Shown here in pieces: positions 42,130 through 51,155 of a stretch of 64,000 nucleotides of DNA (position 1 is its first letter; the number at the start of each line of letters is the position of its first letter). The DNA is from Bacteriovoracaceae bacterium (lineage in GTDB: Bacteria; Bdellovibrionota; Bacteriovoracia; Bacteriovoracales; Bacteriovoracaceae). The stretch covers positions 50,085-114,084 of the forward strand of contig JAOARC010000041.1 of NCBI GenBank assembly GCA_025210745.1. Reading direction: 5' to 3'. Made by a program: the position numbers and the translations under genes. Below the pieces are notes generated by a model. The model had not been told where the DNA came from and did no database searches. It worked only from the letters and a program-made list of their open reading frames with translations.

Positions 42130-43557
42130 ATGTATGTAAGAACTTTTGAGGGGCAGGATTTAAACGAAGCTTTAGACAAGGTTAAAAAGACTTTAGGCCC
42201 AGATGCAATTATTTTAAAAACAGTAAATAATAAAGGTATTTCAGGAGCATTTAAAAAAGCAAGGGTTGAAATTACAGCTGCAATTTCAGAAGAAAACTAC
42301 ATTAATAAAGCAAAGGTTGATAAAGTGTTAAGTGAAGAAGAAAAAGAATCTTTTTATAAAGCCCCAGCTAAAAATGTAAGTTCAAAAATTAGTTCCTATA
42401 ATGAAACAAGCGCAAACTCTAATGCTGCTGGATATGGAAATATAGGTCTTAACAAAGTTGTGAACACTGTAACAAAGGCTTCTAATAAACTAATGGGAAG
42501 TCTTGATGATTTTTTATCTTCACCAAATGTTATAAAAGAAGAACCTGCGGCATCAGTTGTAAATGAAGCTTATAGTTCTTTTGAAGATGATGTGGCTAAT
42601 AGTTTAGAGGATCATTCTGAGTCTTTAGCTGCCGCTACAAAAAAAAATGAAGCAGATTTCTATGAAAATATTGAGCTAAAAAATGATGTTCAGATTCAAA
42701 AAAATAAAATAGAGCTTTTAGAAAAAAGATTGTTAGAGCTAACGAATAAGTTTGATCAACTTTCTGAAGTTGAAGTTAAGGAAGAAAAAAATGCTCTTGA
42801 TGATTTAGCTACAACTTTAAGATCGATGGATATTAATTCTAAGATCGTAGCAGATCTTGTGAAAAGAGCATCTTACGATTTATCAAAAGAACAATTAAAA
42901 TCAGCTGATACTGTATTTGAATATGCTCTTCAGCAGTTAAATGATTCTATTCATGTTAAGCAAGCTCTTTTTCAAACAAGTGGTGTTGGAGCAAAGCCTA
43001 TTGTGACAGCTTTAATATCGGATGCCGCTTCGGCACAATTTAGTAATGCGATTAAGATAGCGACAAAGAAGACTAACTGTCGGATTATATCTTTTGGAAG
43101 ATCTAATATTGCAAATGATAATTTTGCTGCAAGTATATTTGATATAAGTATTAGTAAAGCTCATACTATATCTGAGCTTTTAACAATGATAAGAAAAACC
43201 ATTTCAAATGGAGAATCTGCAGTTATTGATATAAAAACGTCTGGAATGGAAACTGATGAGTCTAGAAAAGTTTTAGAGACATTAAAAAGGTCATTTGAGT
43301 ATGTTGATATTCTTATTAATGTTAGTGCCATAAACTCAGAAATTTACAATAGAAAAATTCTTTCCAAGTACAAAGATTTTTCTGATGGGGTTATAATATC
43401 TTATGTGGATCAATGCATGAGTTTTGGTTCATTGTTAAATATGCATTTAGCGCATAATGATGTGCCTTTAACATTTTTTGGAACAGGACATATTGTTCCA
43501 GATGATATTGAAACAGCGAGTGCCGAAAGGATTTTGGCTTCTATGTTTAAATTATAA
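42130..43557 (+). CDS. flhF: FlhF-like protein lacking GTPase motifs
   Basis: The 475-residue product has the FlhF layout. The N-terminal B-domain start 'YVRTFEGQDLNEALDKVKKTLGPDAIILKT' is clear, followed by a long acidic linker with a coiled coil (about 175-225), an N-domain and a G-domain-like region. Position between flhA and flhG confirms identity. The G motifs are lost. The P-loop GxxGxGKT is TSGVGAKP at residues 283-290. The DTYR-type motif is FGRS (322-325). DTAG reads DIKTSGM (367-373), and TK-x-D reads SYVD (424-427). FlhF normally places the polar flagellum in a GTP-dependent manner; here GTP binding seems unlikely. Confidence 0.9.
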   Translation: MYVRTFEGQDLNEALDKVKKTLGPDAIILKTVNNKGISGAFKKARVEITAAISEENYINKAKVDKVLSEEEKESFYKAPAKNVSSKISSYNETSANSNAAGYGNIGLNKVVNTVTKASNKLMGSLDDFLSSPNVIKEEPAASVVNEAYSSFEDDVANSLEDHSESLAAATKKNEADFYENIELKNDVQIQKNKIELLEKRLLELTNKFDQLSEVEVKEEKNALDDLATTLRSMDINSKIVADLVKRASYDLSKEQLKSADTVFEYALQQLNDSIHVKQALFQTSGVGAKPIVTALISDAASAQFSNAIKIATKKTNCRIISFGRSNIANDNFAASIFDISISKAHTISELLTMIRKTISNGESAVIDIKTSGMETDESRKVLETLKRSFEYVDILINVSAINSEIYNRKILSKYKDFSDGVIISYVDQCMSFGSLLNMHLAHNDVPLTFFGTGHIVPDDIETASAERILASMFKL

Positions 43558-43621
43558 GGCTTGATTTAAAAGACATTTAGTAAGTTTAAAAGGATTTTAA
43601 ACTGGGGAGAAACAGGAAGTT

Positions 43622-44512
43622 ATGGAAAAAGCGAGTGAGTGGCTATTATCTTTTAATTCGCAAGAATCAGATCATGTTAATTATTTAATTAATCAAAGAA
43701 AAAATAAATTTAATAAAACGATAACGGCTTCTATTACAGGAGGAAAAGGTGGTGTTGGAAAGACAAGCATTTCTTTAAAGTTATCAAAAGAGTTATCAAA
43801 ACTAGGTTTTAAAGTTCTACTTATTGATTGCGATTCAAACCTTTCAAATACAGCAATTAAGCTAGGATTACCTCTTAATAATACATTCTATTCTCTTGTA
43901 AGTTCTCACAAATCTTTTGATGAATGCCTATATAAAGAAAATAACTTTCATCTTTTAAGTGCATGTAATGGAAATTTAGATTTATTTGATTCAAGTTTAA
44001 ATCTGGAAGAAATTATTATTGATATTATCTCGACTCATGAACAGACTTATGATTTTATTTTTTTAGATTGCCCTGCTGGATTGACAAAAGAAGCTTTAAC
44101 TTTAAATGCATATTGTGATCATAGACTTTTTGTTGTAACGCCGGATAGGTCTTCAATTACAGATTCATATTCTTTAATGAAAGTATTAAAGCATAAGTAT
44201 GGAATTAATGAAAATCACTTAATCGTTAATATGTATCAGAGTCATAAGCAGTACGAGCAAGTTGTAAAGACCATGAGTGAAACAGTTGAGAGCTTTTTAG
44301 CTGGTAGAACACTTATTTTGGGTGGCGTTGAAAAACTTGATATTATGCAAAGCCGATTTGATCAGTTTTTATTGGAGGAGGAAAATAATTCCACTCATAA
44401 AAACTTTTTAAAAATAATAAAAAAATATACCGATGAGCTTTTTAGAAACTTTAATACTCAAAAGAGTTTTGAAAAATCTAAATTTGAACACGAAGTTCAG
44501 CCGTTTTGCTAA
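43622..44512 (+). CDS. flhG: FlhG/FleN-type MinD-like ATPase
   Basis: The 296-residue product is a MinD/ParA-type ATPase with the deviant Walker A GGKGGVGKTS (residues 40-49) and the signature-lysine pattern 'LLIDCDSNLSN'. It also has 'FIFLDCPAGLTKEAL' as the Walker B-like strand. It controls flagellar number and counteracts FlhF. The usual N-terminal DQAxxLR motif that activates FlhF GTP hydrolysis is not visible: the first residues read MEKASEWLL. A GGGGAGAAACAGGAAG region provides the ribosome site. Confidence 0.93.
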   Translation: MEKASEWLLSFNSQESDHVNYLINQRKNKFNKTITASITGGKGGVGKTSISLKLSKELSKLGFKVLLIDCDSNLSNTAIKLGLPLNNTFYSLVSSHKSFDECLYKENNFHLLSACNGNLDLFDSSLNLEEIIIDIISTHEQTYDFIFLDCPAGLTKEALTLNAYCDHRLFVVTPDRSSITDSYSLMKVLKHKYGINENHLIVNMYQSHKQYEQVVKTMSETVESFLAGRTLILGGVEKLDIMQSRFDQFLLEEENNSTHKNFLKIIKKYTDELFRNFNTQKSFEKSKFEHEVQPFC

Positions 44513-44524
44513 GGAGAAGCTCAG

Positions 44525-45310
44525 ATGTCATCAATTTCAACAAAATTAAGAAACTTAAAAGATTACAGGCAAACACAAGATCCTGCTGTTAAGGATAAGA
44601 TCATTGTTGAATACGCACCCCTTGTTAAGTTTATTGCCCAAAAAATTGCAGCCAGATTACCTGCGAATGTTGAGCTGGATGACTTAATTTCTTGTGGTGT
44701 AATTGGTTTAATGGATGCGATTAGTAAGTTTGATTCATCAAGAGATAATAAATTTAAAACATATGCAGAGTTTAGAATTAGAGGGGCAATTTTAGATGAG
44801 TTACGAGCACAAGACTGGGTTCCTAGATCGATTAGGGAAAAATCTAAAACTTTAGAAAGAGCTTATGCTAAGCTAGAAAGAGAATTTGGTCGTCCAGCGA
44901 CTGATGATGAAATGTGTACTGAATTAAAATGTTCCATGGAAGAGTTTCATGAAATGCTTAATAAATCGAAATCAGTATCACTTTTAAATATAGATGATTC
45001 AACGGCCTTTAATAGAGGTGATAAAAAGCTCATGATGGGACTTTTAGAGCATAGAAGATCATCTAATCCATTTGCAGCTGTTAGTTATAAGAGGGCTCAA
45101 GGTGTTATTAGGGATGGAATTAAAGCATTGCCAGAAAAGCAAAGACTTGTTTTATCATTATATTATTTTGAAGATTTGAATTTAAAAGAAATTGGACAGG
45201 TTTTAGAAGTTACTGAGTCTAGAGTTTCTCAGTTGCATACTCAAGCAATCTTAAAGCTAAAAGCTAAGCTTAAAAATGATTTCGATTCACATGAAGACTT
45301 AGCTTCTTAA
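44525..45310 (+). CDS. fliA: Sigma-28 factor FliA
   Basis: The 261-residue product has sigma regions 2, 3 and 4 of the FliA/WhiG group. Region 2 has 'LVKFIAQKIAARLPANVELDDLISCGVIGLMDAI' and 'FKTYAEFRIRGAILDELRAQDWVPRS'. Region 4 has 'LKEIGQVLEVTESRVSQLHTQAI'. FliA directs late flagellar and chemotaxis genes. It ends the operon, followed by a strong terminator. No anti-sigma FlgM gene is adjacent. Confidence 0.97.
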   Translation: MSSISTKLRNLKDYRQTQDPAVKDKIIVEYAPLVKFIAQKIAARLPANVELDDLISCGVIGLMDAISKFDSSRDNKFKTYAEFRIRGAILDELRAQDWVPRSIREKSKTLERAYAKLEREFGRPATDDEMCTELKCSMEEFHEMLNKSKSVSLLNIDDSTAFNRGDKKLMMGLLEHRRSSNPFAAVSYKRAQGVIRDGIKALPEKQRLVLSLYYFEDLNLKEIGQVLEVTESRVSQLHTQAILKLKAKLKNDFDSHEDLAS

Positions 45311-45337
45311 AAAATAGAATAAATTTACTAAAATATG

Positions 45338-45364
45338 AGCTCCTAAAATTAGGAGCTTTTTTTT
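45338..45364 (+). terminator. Rho-independent terminator of the flagellar operon
   Basis: AGCTCCTAA (45338-45346) and TTAGGAGCT (45349-45357) pair with a 2-base loop and are followed by an eight-T run. Confidence 0.95.
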
Positions 45365-45391
45365 GTCAAAGCGTCATTCTTATTGGATAAT
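45363..45391 (+). promoter_or_regulatory. Sigma-70-type promoter for the chemoreceptor-like gene
   Basis: TTGTCA (45363-45368) and GATAAT (45386-45391) are separated by 17 bases, immediately after the terminator. The transcript would have a leader of about 55 bases before the ATG at 45453. A FliA-type site was considered, but the spacing does not fit. Confidence 0.65.
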
Positions 45392-45452
45392 GTAGTGCAT
45401 ATACTCAAAGCATTTTACATTTTTGAGTGTGAATCATTCAAGGAAGATATAG

Positions 45453-47711
45453 ATGATTAAAAAGTATAGCGATAAGTTTACATTTTATTATAAAGTGTCA
45501 TTTTTTATAGTAACTCTAGCATCATTTGGAAGTATTATTTACTTTTGGAGTGGAGGCTTTTTAGATGGAACTAAATCTAAAAATTTACATAGATCTCATT
45601 ATATCTTAGAAAAGATTAATTCAACAAAGCCGATTAACGAAGTTAAGAGTCTTGTTTTTAGTGAAAATAATAAGATCGCTTTATCTTTGATTGCATCTGT
45701 TGAAAAAGACTTAGAAGTCCTTAATAATTCAGTTAGTGATGATGAGTACGATACAATTAATTCTGAATTACAGAGATTGAAAGCGGCTGTTGCAGCTCTA
45801 ATTTCTTTTCCGAGAACGGATAAAGTTTTTAATGTTTTAAATACGAAAGTTAGTAAGTTCCATAGTTTTGTAAGTAAAAATGAGTGGAGAACCTTAAAAA
45901 GAGGTGCAAATAGATTATCTTCTTACTCTGATGGATATATTAATAAAAACTCTTTAAGTAGTATTGTTTCTAAAATGAAAAATGAGATTGCTGCGATGAA
46001 GGAAACAACTTCTAATTCTTTTTTAAAGAAAGCAGAAAAAGAAAGAATATTAAAGCGCTTAAACTCTTTTAGCAGTGAGCTGAATATGTTAAGTGATTAC
46101 TCCCAGCAAAGAAAGAAATTTGTAGGAGTTCAAAAAGAATTTTATCAAATAATGCATAAATGGTTAGGGAAAATCTCTCCTGTTGTTTCTTATCAAAAAA
46201 TACGTGTAACTAAATCGAGTATGCTATTTATAAGCTCAATACTAATTATATTTTCTTTGAGTCTTTGTCTTTTCATTGTTGGTATTTTAAGGTCAAAAAG
46301 GGTTTTAAGAAAATCTTTAAGAGAATACGAAAAAGATCTTGAAGCCTACATTACAAAATGTATTTATGATGGATTAGAACCAGATAGTAATTTTTCTTGT
46401 GGATTTAAAAACTTTACAAAAAGGCAACATCATATTTATAAATCTCAAATATCTTTTGGAAAAGTAGTAAAGGAGTCTCTTCCTTTTGCAAGTGCTATGA
46501 TTGCAAGCAGTGGACAGATTACATGGACAAATTTGGCTTTTGAAAAACTTATAGCAAAGTTTAATACGAAAATTGATAGTATCGAAGATTTTAAAGATTT
46601 GTTTGGATTAGAAGAAGATAATCCTTTTGTAGACGCTATTGTGAATGAAACAGGCGGGATTTTTCAGTTAAGACTTGATACAAAAGAAGGATTCTTGCCA
46701 TTAGAGATCTACTTGAACCCGGGAAGAAGTCATCGTGAAAAATATGTTATGGTTTACATTTATAATCTTGAAACATTTGAACAGACAATAAATGATCAAG
46801 CCATTGAAATATTGTCCCCAATAAAAAAAGCAATAAATAGTATGGCAAATGATACATTTTTAGATAATAAGCAGCAGTTGCAAAGAGATTTTGAAGATCA
46901 CAAAATAGATGAAATATTTAATCTATTTAACTTGTTATCTCATAATATAGAAAAACGTTTTTCATTTTTGTCCTCTCAGATTGATAGTGCTAAAGGAAGC
47001 TTCGAAAGAAGCGATGATTTAACTAAGAAGCTTGAAGAAGCAATTGCCCCTAATAGAGATGAAATTATTTTATTAAAAAACGCTTGTAATAAATTTAAAG
47101 CTTTTACGATTAACTTTATTAATGAGTCAAAAAGTAATTTAAACTCTTTGAGTTTTATTAAGAAAGATATGAACTTATGGTTAGACGAAGTAGAGCTAAG
47201 AAAGAAAGAGCAAAAGATTTGCGAACAAAATATTTCAAATCTTATTTCAAGTATTACTAAAATGAATTCTCTTTTTAAGAGTCTTAAGGAATTTAGGCAA
47301 TCGATGGCCATATCTAAAGCTAAATTATCGCAAAAAGCTATGAGTATAATACCTGTTTCTGATTTAAATAATTCTCAAAAACAATTTTTAGAAACATTAG
47401 AAGAATTTAGTCATTCTTTTAGAGAGCTTGATATTTTACTTAAGGCACTAGATAAAGCTTCTCATTTAAGCTTTTCTATAGCAGATAGTATAAATACACC
47501 TGTATTTGATGTTGATTTTGGATTGATAAATCAAGGGATCGTTCAATTAGAAGAGGTGATAAATAAAGCTCGTGTGGATGGAGAAGATGATTTAGTTACT
47601 TCTTTGTCTCATATGTATAAAGCCATAAAAAAGATTAGTGTTTCATTGAACTTTAGCTATTCTCACCTACAAAACTATCATCAAGATGTAGAGCAGCATC
47701 AGATAAATTAA
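45453..47711 (+). CDS. Chemoreceptor-like membrane protein with PAS-like domain, no clear signalling tip
   Basis: The 752-residue product has one transmembrane helix near residues 17-35, a long helical periplasmic region (about 45-250) and a second transmembrane helix near 255-285. A PAS-like segment (about 340-450; 'FASAMIASSGQITWTNLAFEKLI') and long helical coiled-coil regions to the end follow. This is the architecture of a chemoreceptor or sensor kinase. I see no methyl-accepting hairpin tip (E-I-x-x-I-x-x-I-A-x-Q-T-N-L-L-A-L-N-A type) and no kinase, GGDEF or EAL domain. It follows fliA under its own promoter, so a motility-linked signalling or scaffold role is likely. Confidence 0.75.
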   Translation: MIKKYSDKFTFYYKVSFFIVTLASFGSIIYFWSGGFLDGTKSKNLHRSHYILEKINSTKPINEVKSLVFSENNKIALSLIASVEKDLEVLNNSVSDDEYDTINSELQRLKAAVAALISFPRTDKVFNVLNTKVSKFHSFVSKNEWRTLKRGANRLSSYSDGYINKNSLSSIVSKMKNEIAAMKETTSNSFLKKAEKERILKRLNSFSSELNMLSDYSQQRKKFVGVQKEFYQIMHKWLGKISPVVSYQKIRVTKSSMLFISSILIIFSLSLCLFIVGILRSKRVLRKSLREYEKDLEAYITKCIYDGLEPDSNFSCGFKNFTKRQHHIYKSQISFGKVVKESLPFASAMIASSGQITWTNLAFEKLIAKFNTKIDSIEDFKDLFGLEEDNPFVDAIVNETGGIFQLRLDTKEGFLPLEIYLNPGRSHREKYVMVYIYNLETFEQTINDQAIEILSPIKKAINSMANDTFLDNKQQLQRDFEDHKIDEIFNLFNLLSHNIEKRFSFLSSQIDSAKGSFERSDDLTKKLEEAIAPNRDEIILLKNACNKFKAFTINFINESKSNLNSLSFIKKDMNLWLDEVELRKKEQKICEQNISNLISSITKMNSLFKSLKEFRQSMAISKAKLSQKAMSIIPVSDLNNSQKQFLETLEEFSHSFRELDILLKALDKASHLSFSIADSINTPVFDVDFGLINQGIVQLEEVINKARVDGEDDLVTSLSHMYKAIKKISVSLNFSYSHLQNYHQDVEQHQIN

Positions 47712-47735
47712 GGCTTTTTACTTGCTAATTTATAT

Positions 47736-47759
47736 ATATGTTTGATATATCAAACATAT
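47736..47759. promoter_or_regulatory. Perfect 24-bp palindrome overlapping the feoA start codon
   Basis: The 24 bases 47736-47759 are perfectly self-complementary around the core GTTTGATATATCAAAC and run into the ATG at 47758-47760. There is no ribosome site between it and the ATG. A possible -35 (TTGCTA, 47722-47727) and -10 (TATATC, 47746-47751) with 18-base spacing would place transcription at the ATG, giving a leaderless mRNA. A dimeric metal- or redox-responsive repressor is the likely ligand, given the iron-uptake genes downstream. Confidence 0.65.
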
Positions 47760-47991
47760 GAAGAATGCATCAATTATTGAAAAAAACAATATTTATACTA
47801 TTGATAATATTTTAAGTGGGGATGAAGCCGTTGTGACAAGACTATGGCAATTGGGCGTCCTGCCAGAATCAAGCATTAAGCTTGTAAAGAGAGCTCCTTT
47901 ATTTAGGGATCCTTTATTATTTGAAGTAGATGGAATGTGTATTGCTTTAACTAGAGGTGAAGCAAGTTTAATTACAGTTAAGGAATCTTAG
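47758..47991 (+). CDS. feoA: Ferrous iron transport protein FeoA
   Basis: The 77-residue product is an SH3-like FeoA protein, with 'LWQLGVLPESSIKLVKRAPLFRDPLLFEVDGMCIALTRGEA' matching the family core. FeoA is a cytoplasmic partner of FeoB in Fe(II) uptake. The stop is one base before the feoB TTG. No ribosome site precedes the ATG, which lies within the palindrome at 47736-47759. Confidence 0.93.
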   Translation: MKNASIIEKNNIYTIDNILSGDEAVVTRLWQLGVLPESSIKLVKRAPLFRDPLLFEVDGMCIALTRGEASLITVKES

Positions 47992-47992
47992 A

Positions 47993-49831
47993 TTGAAAAA
48001 AATAGCTTTAGTTGGACTTCCTAACTGTGGAAAGTCCTCATTGTTTAATGTTATATGTGGTGCTAAACAAAAGATCGCAAATTTTCCTGGAATTACAGTT
48101 GAAAAAAAATCAGCGCATATTAAGTTAGAAGGTAATGATATAGAAGTTATAGATCTTCCAGGTCTTTATACTTTAGATGCAAGAACAGCTGATGAAAGAA
48201 TATCTAGAGACTTTATTTTGAATAAAAAAGATAAGATTGATTTGTTTATTCTTGTTATTGATTCAACAAATATAAAAAGATCTTTATATTTAGCTAAGCA
48301 ACTTAAAGAACTTAATTTGAACTTTACCATTGCTCTTAATATGATTGATCTTTCTGAAAAAAGAGGACAGAAGTTAGATATAGATAAAATTTCTTCTTTA
48401 TATGATACAAAGGTTATTGCAACAAGTGCTAGAAATAACCTTGGAATTGAAGATTTAAAAGATTCAATAATTGAAAAGTTAAAAGATAGTATTTCGCCTG
48501 CGATTCCAAGTGGATATATTCAAAAGATTAAAGATCCTTCGTATATAAAAGAAACTATGGCCCAAGTTAAGACAGATGCACAGCAAATGATTGAAACTTT
48601 AATCAGGCCAGATACCTTTACTCAAAAATTAGACAAAGTATTATTACACCCTGTTTTAGGTTTGGGAGCATTATTTTTAATTCTTCTTTTTACATTCCAA
48701 CTTCTTTTTACATTTGCTGATCCATTTATTGGTTATATTGAAATGGGGTTTGAGTTTATTGCTTCTATTGTTGATGGAGTATTACCTGATGGGTATTTCA
48801 AAGCTTTAATGATCGATGGTGTTATTGCTGGTGTTGGTGGTTTTGTTGTCTTTTTACCTCATGTTATCTTTTTATTTATTCTCATTTATTTACTTGAAGA
48901 CTTTGGTTATCTTGGACGAATGGCATTTTTATTAGACTTCTTTATGAGAAAGTTAGGGTTACCTGGTAAAGCAGTTGTTCCTCTATTATCTTCTCATGCT
49001 TGTGCTATTCCAGGAATAATGGGAGCAAGAATTATTGAAAATCAAAACCAAAGACTGATTACGATGTTGGTTTCTCCTCTTATGACTTGTTCTGCTAGGT
49101 TGCCAGTATATACTCTTTTAATTGGAGCTATTTTTACTCCATCTGATAAAGTTCTTGGACTTGATGCTAGAGGTTTATTAATGTTCGCTCTTTATGCATT
49201 TGGAATTATAATGGGATTTGTTATTTCCTTTATAAGTAAAAATGTAATGGGAGCAGCATCTGTTAATACACTTATGATGGAGCTTCCATCTTATAAAGTA
49301 CCTCAAATAAAAAATGTATTAGTTAATTCTTGGCAAAAAGGAATGATCTTTTTGAAAAAAGCGGGAACGATCATTTTTGCACTATCAATTTTAATTTGGG
49401 TTCTTGTTACATTTCCAAGTTCAGACCTTGAAGGCTCGGAGCAAATTAATAATAGTTATGCTGCTAAAATTGGAAGAACATTTGAGCCTGTTTTTAAGCC
49501 AATTGGTTTTGATTGGAAAATTACAACTGCTCTTATACCAAGTTTTGGAGCAAGAGAAGTTCTTGTATCTGCCATGGGAACGGTTATGGCCGTTGATGAA
49601 GAGGATGAAGATAAGTTAGTTACAAAACTATCTGATTCCATGAAATCTCAGTATAGTATTGCAACTTTATTGTCACTATTAGTTTGGTTCATCTTTTCAC
49701 CCCAGTGCATTGCAACATTTGGTGTTCTAAAAAGAGAAACGGCTGGATACAAGATTCCTATAATCTTTGGGGCGTATACACTAGGATTAGCATATTTCTT
49801 CTCGTGGATAACTTATATTGCATTTTCTTAA
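47993..49831 (+). CDS. feoB: Ferrous iron transporter FeoB
   Basis: The 612-residue product has an N-terminal G domain with G1 GLPNCGKSS (residues 8-16), the 'NFPGITVEKK' switch, G3 DLPG and the NMID form of G4. The membrane domain carries two gate-like regions, including 'VPLLSSHACAIPGIMGAR' and 'FGAREVLVSAMGTV'. It moves Fe(II) into the cytoplasm. The start is TTG. The C-terminal membrane part is somewhat short relative to E. coli FeoB, but no conserved block is missing. Confidence 0.96.
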   Translation: MKKIALVGLPNCGKSSLFNVICGAKQKIANFPGITVEKKSAHIKLEGNDIEVIDLPGLYTLDARTADERISRDFILNKKDKIDLFILVIDSTNIKRSLYLAKQLKELNLNFTIALNMIDLSEKRGQKLDIDKISSLYDTKVIATSARNNLGIEDLKDSIIEKLKDSISPAIPSGYIQKIKDPSYIKETMAQVKTDAQQMIETLIRPDTFTQKLDKVLLHPVLGLGALFLILLFTFQLLFTFADPFIGYIEMGFEFIASIVDGVLPDGYFKALMIDGVIAGVGGFVVFLPHVIFLFILIYLLEDFGYLGRMAFLLDFFMRKLGLPGKAVVPLLSSHACAIPGIMGARIIENQNQRLITMLVSPLMTCSARLPVYTLLIGAIFTPSDKVLGLDARGLLMFALYAFGIIMGFVISFISKNVMGAASVNTLMMELPSYKVPQIKNVLVNSWQKGMIFLKKAGTIIFALSILIWVLVTFPSSDLEGSEQINNSYAAKIGRTFEPVFKPIGFDWKITTALIPSFGAREVLVSAMGTVMAVDEEDEDKLVTKLSDSMKSQYSIATLLSLLVWFIFSPQCIATFGVLKRETAGYKIPIIFGAYTLGLAYFFSWITYIAFS

Positions 49832-49934
49832 CATATATCAGTGTTAGAGATTTTAAGTAAAAAACGTCGAAAAAACCTATGCGATAGGTATCTAAAATGT
49901 CAGACTATTATCATAGAATTAAAGGATGATTATT

Positions 49935-51113
49935 ATGATAAAGTTATTGATGACGACACTAATTAGTTTAGGTGCATTTGCTAGTGAATACACTTATATT
50001 ACAATTGGAGCAGATGCAGTTCAGACGAACCTAAAATCAACTCCATACTTCAACGTAATTAAAGCGGATAATGAAGTTGCCTTAGTTAAAGTAAAAAACG
50101 AAGATATCGAATCTATTTCAAAGTTAATGCATGATAAGTTTCGCAGATGTGGTGGATTTGTTGCCCATGAAACTCAAAAAGAAGCTTTAAAAACTTTTAA
50201 GCAAAATGAACTTAGAAGAACTATTAAGTCGATGCCATTTGTTGATTATACAATTACGAAAAATGATATGGTTAAAAGCTTAGTAACGGAAGTTAAAGAA
50301 TCAAATATTAAAGAAGTAATCGAAAAATTATCTAGTTTTCATAATAGATATTATAAGGCTCAAAGTGGTGTAGACTCTCAAGCTTGGATTAAAAAGAAGT
50401 GGGAAGACTTATCTACTTTAAGATCAGATGTAAAAGTGGAGTATTTTAAGCACAGTGCTTGGCCTCAACCATCTGTTATTATGACAATTGAAGGAAGCTC
50501 TAAAGCTGATGAAATTGTTGTTATCGGTGGACACGCAGACTCAATTGCTGGTTACTGGGCAAGAGAAAGAGCAAGGGCTCCTGGTGCCGATGATAATGCA
50601 TCTGGGATTGCTACAATTACTGAAATTATTAAAATTGCAATGGAAAATAATTATAAACCACAAAGAACTATTAAGTTTATGGCGTATGCTGCTGAAGAGG
50701 TTGGTTTAAGAGGATCTTCTGAAATTGCAAAAACTTATAAAAAAGAAGGTAAGAATGTTGTTGGTGTTGTTCAATTCGATATGACAAACCATAAAGGAAC
50801 TGATGATCTTGATATTGTTTTTATGACTGATTATACAAATGAAGCTCAAACAAAGTTCATGGGTAAATTAATAAATACTTATGTTGATGGAGTTAAATGG
50901 GGTTACTCTAAATGTGGTTATGGATGTTCAGATCATGCTTCTTGGCATAATAATGGATTTCCAGCTTCAATGCCATTTGAGTCAACAATGGGTGATATAA
51001 ACAAGCATATCCATACAAAGAATGACTTAATTGAAAGAAGTGGTGGTAACGCTGATCACGCTGCAAAGTTTGCAAAGCTTGGTGTTGCTTTCCTTGTGGA
51101 GATGGGGAAATAG
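49935..51113 (+). CDS. Secreted M28-family zinc aminopeptidase
   Basis: The ATG at 49935 is better spaced from the AAAGGA ribosome site than an ATG at 49926, and gives 392 residues. A signal peptide ends near GAFAS. The M28 domain shows zinc ligands and catalytic residues in 'IGGHADSI' (His), 'APGADDNASG' (Asp), 'AYAAEEVGLRGS' (Glu-Glu), a later Asp in 'VVQFDMTN', and His in 'KHIHTKNDL'. It resembles leucine aminopeptidases of marine bacteria. Two Cys pairs (KCGYGCSDH) may form a disulfide. A role in digesting protein outside the cell or in prey is inferred. Confidence 0.9.
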   Translation: MIKLLMTTLISLGAFASEYTYITIGADAVQTNLKSTPYFNVIKADNEVALVKVKNEDIESISKLMHDKFRRCGGFVAHETQKEALKTFKQNELRRTIKSMPFVDYTITKNDMVKSLVTEVKESNIKEVIEKLSSFHNRYYKAQSGVDSQAWIKKKWEDLSTLRSDVKVEYFKHSAWPQPSVIMTIEGSSKADEIVVIGGHADSIAGYWARERARAPGADDNASGIATITEIIKIAMENNYKPQRTIKFMAYAAEEVGLRGSSEIAKTYKKEGKNVVGVVQFDMTNHKGTDDLDIVFMTDYTNEAQTKFMGKLINTYVDGVKWGYSKCGYGCSDHASWHNNGFPASMPFESTMGDINKHIHTKNDLIERSGGNADHAAKFAKLGVAFLVEMGK

Positions 51114-51155
51114 GATTTATACAAAGCTTAAATCATTTGTATAAAAAGGATAATT

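Noticed and set aside
45363..45395. Sigma-28 (FliA) promoter before the chemoreceptor-like gene
   Set aside because: A TCAAAG/TTGGATAA pair is present, but the spacer is about three bases too short; the sigma-70 match in the same place is much better.
46976..47311. 111-codon minus-strand frame inside the chemoreceptor-like gene
   Set aside because: Antisense shadow of a lysine-rich helical region; no ribosome site and low-complexity Leu/Phe/Ser composition.
47736..47759. FNR or Fur box reading of the feoA palindrome
   Set aside because: TTGAT and ATCAA half-sites are separated by 2 bases, not the 4 of FNR, and the sequence does not follow the GATAAT-type Fur pattern.
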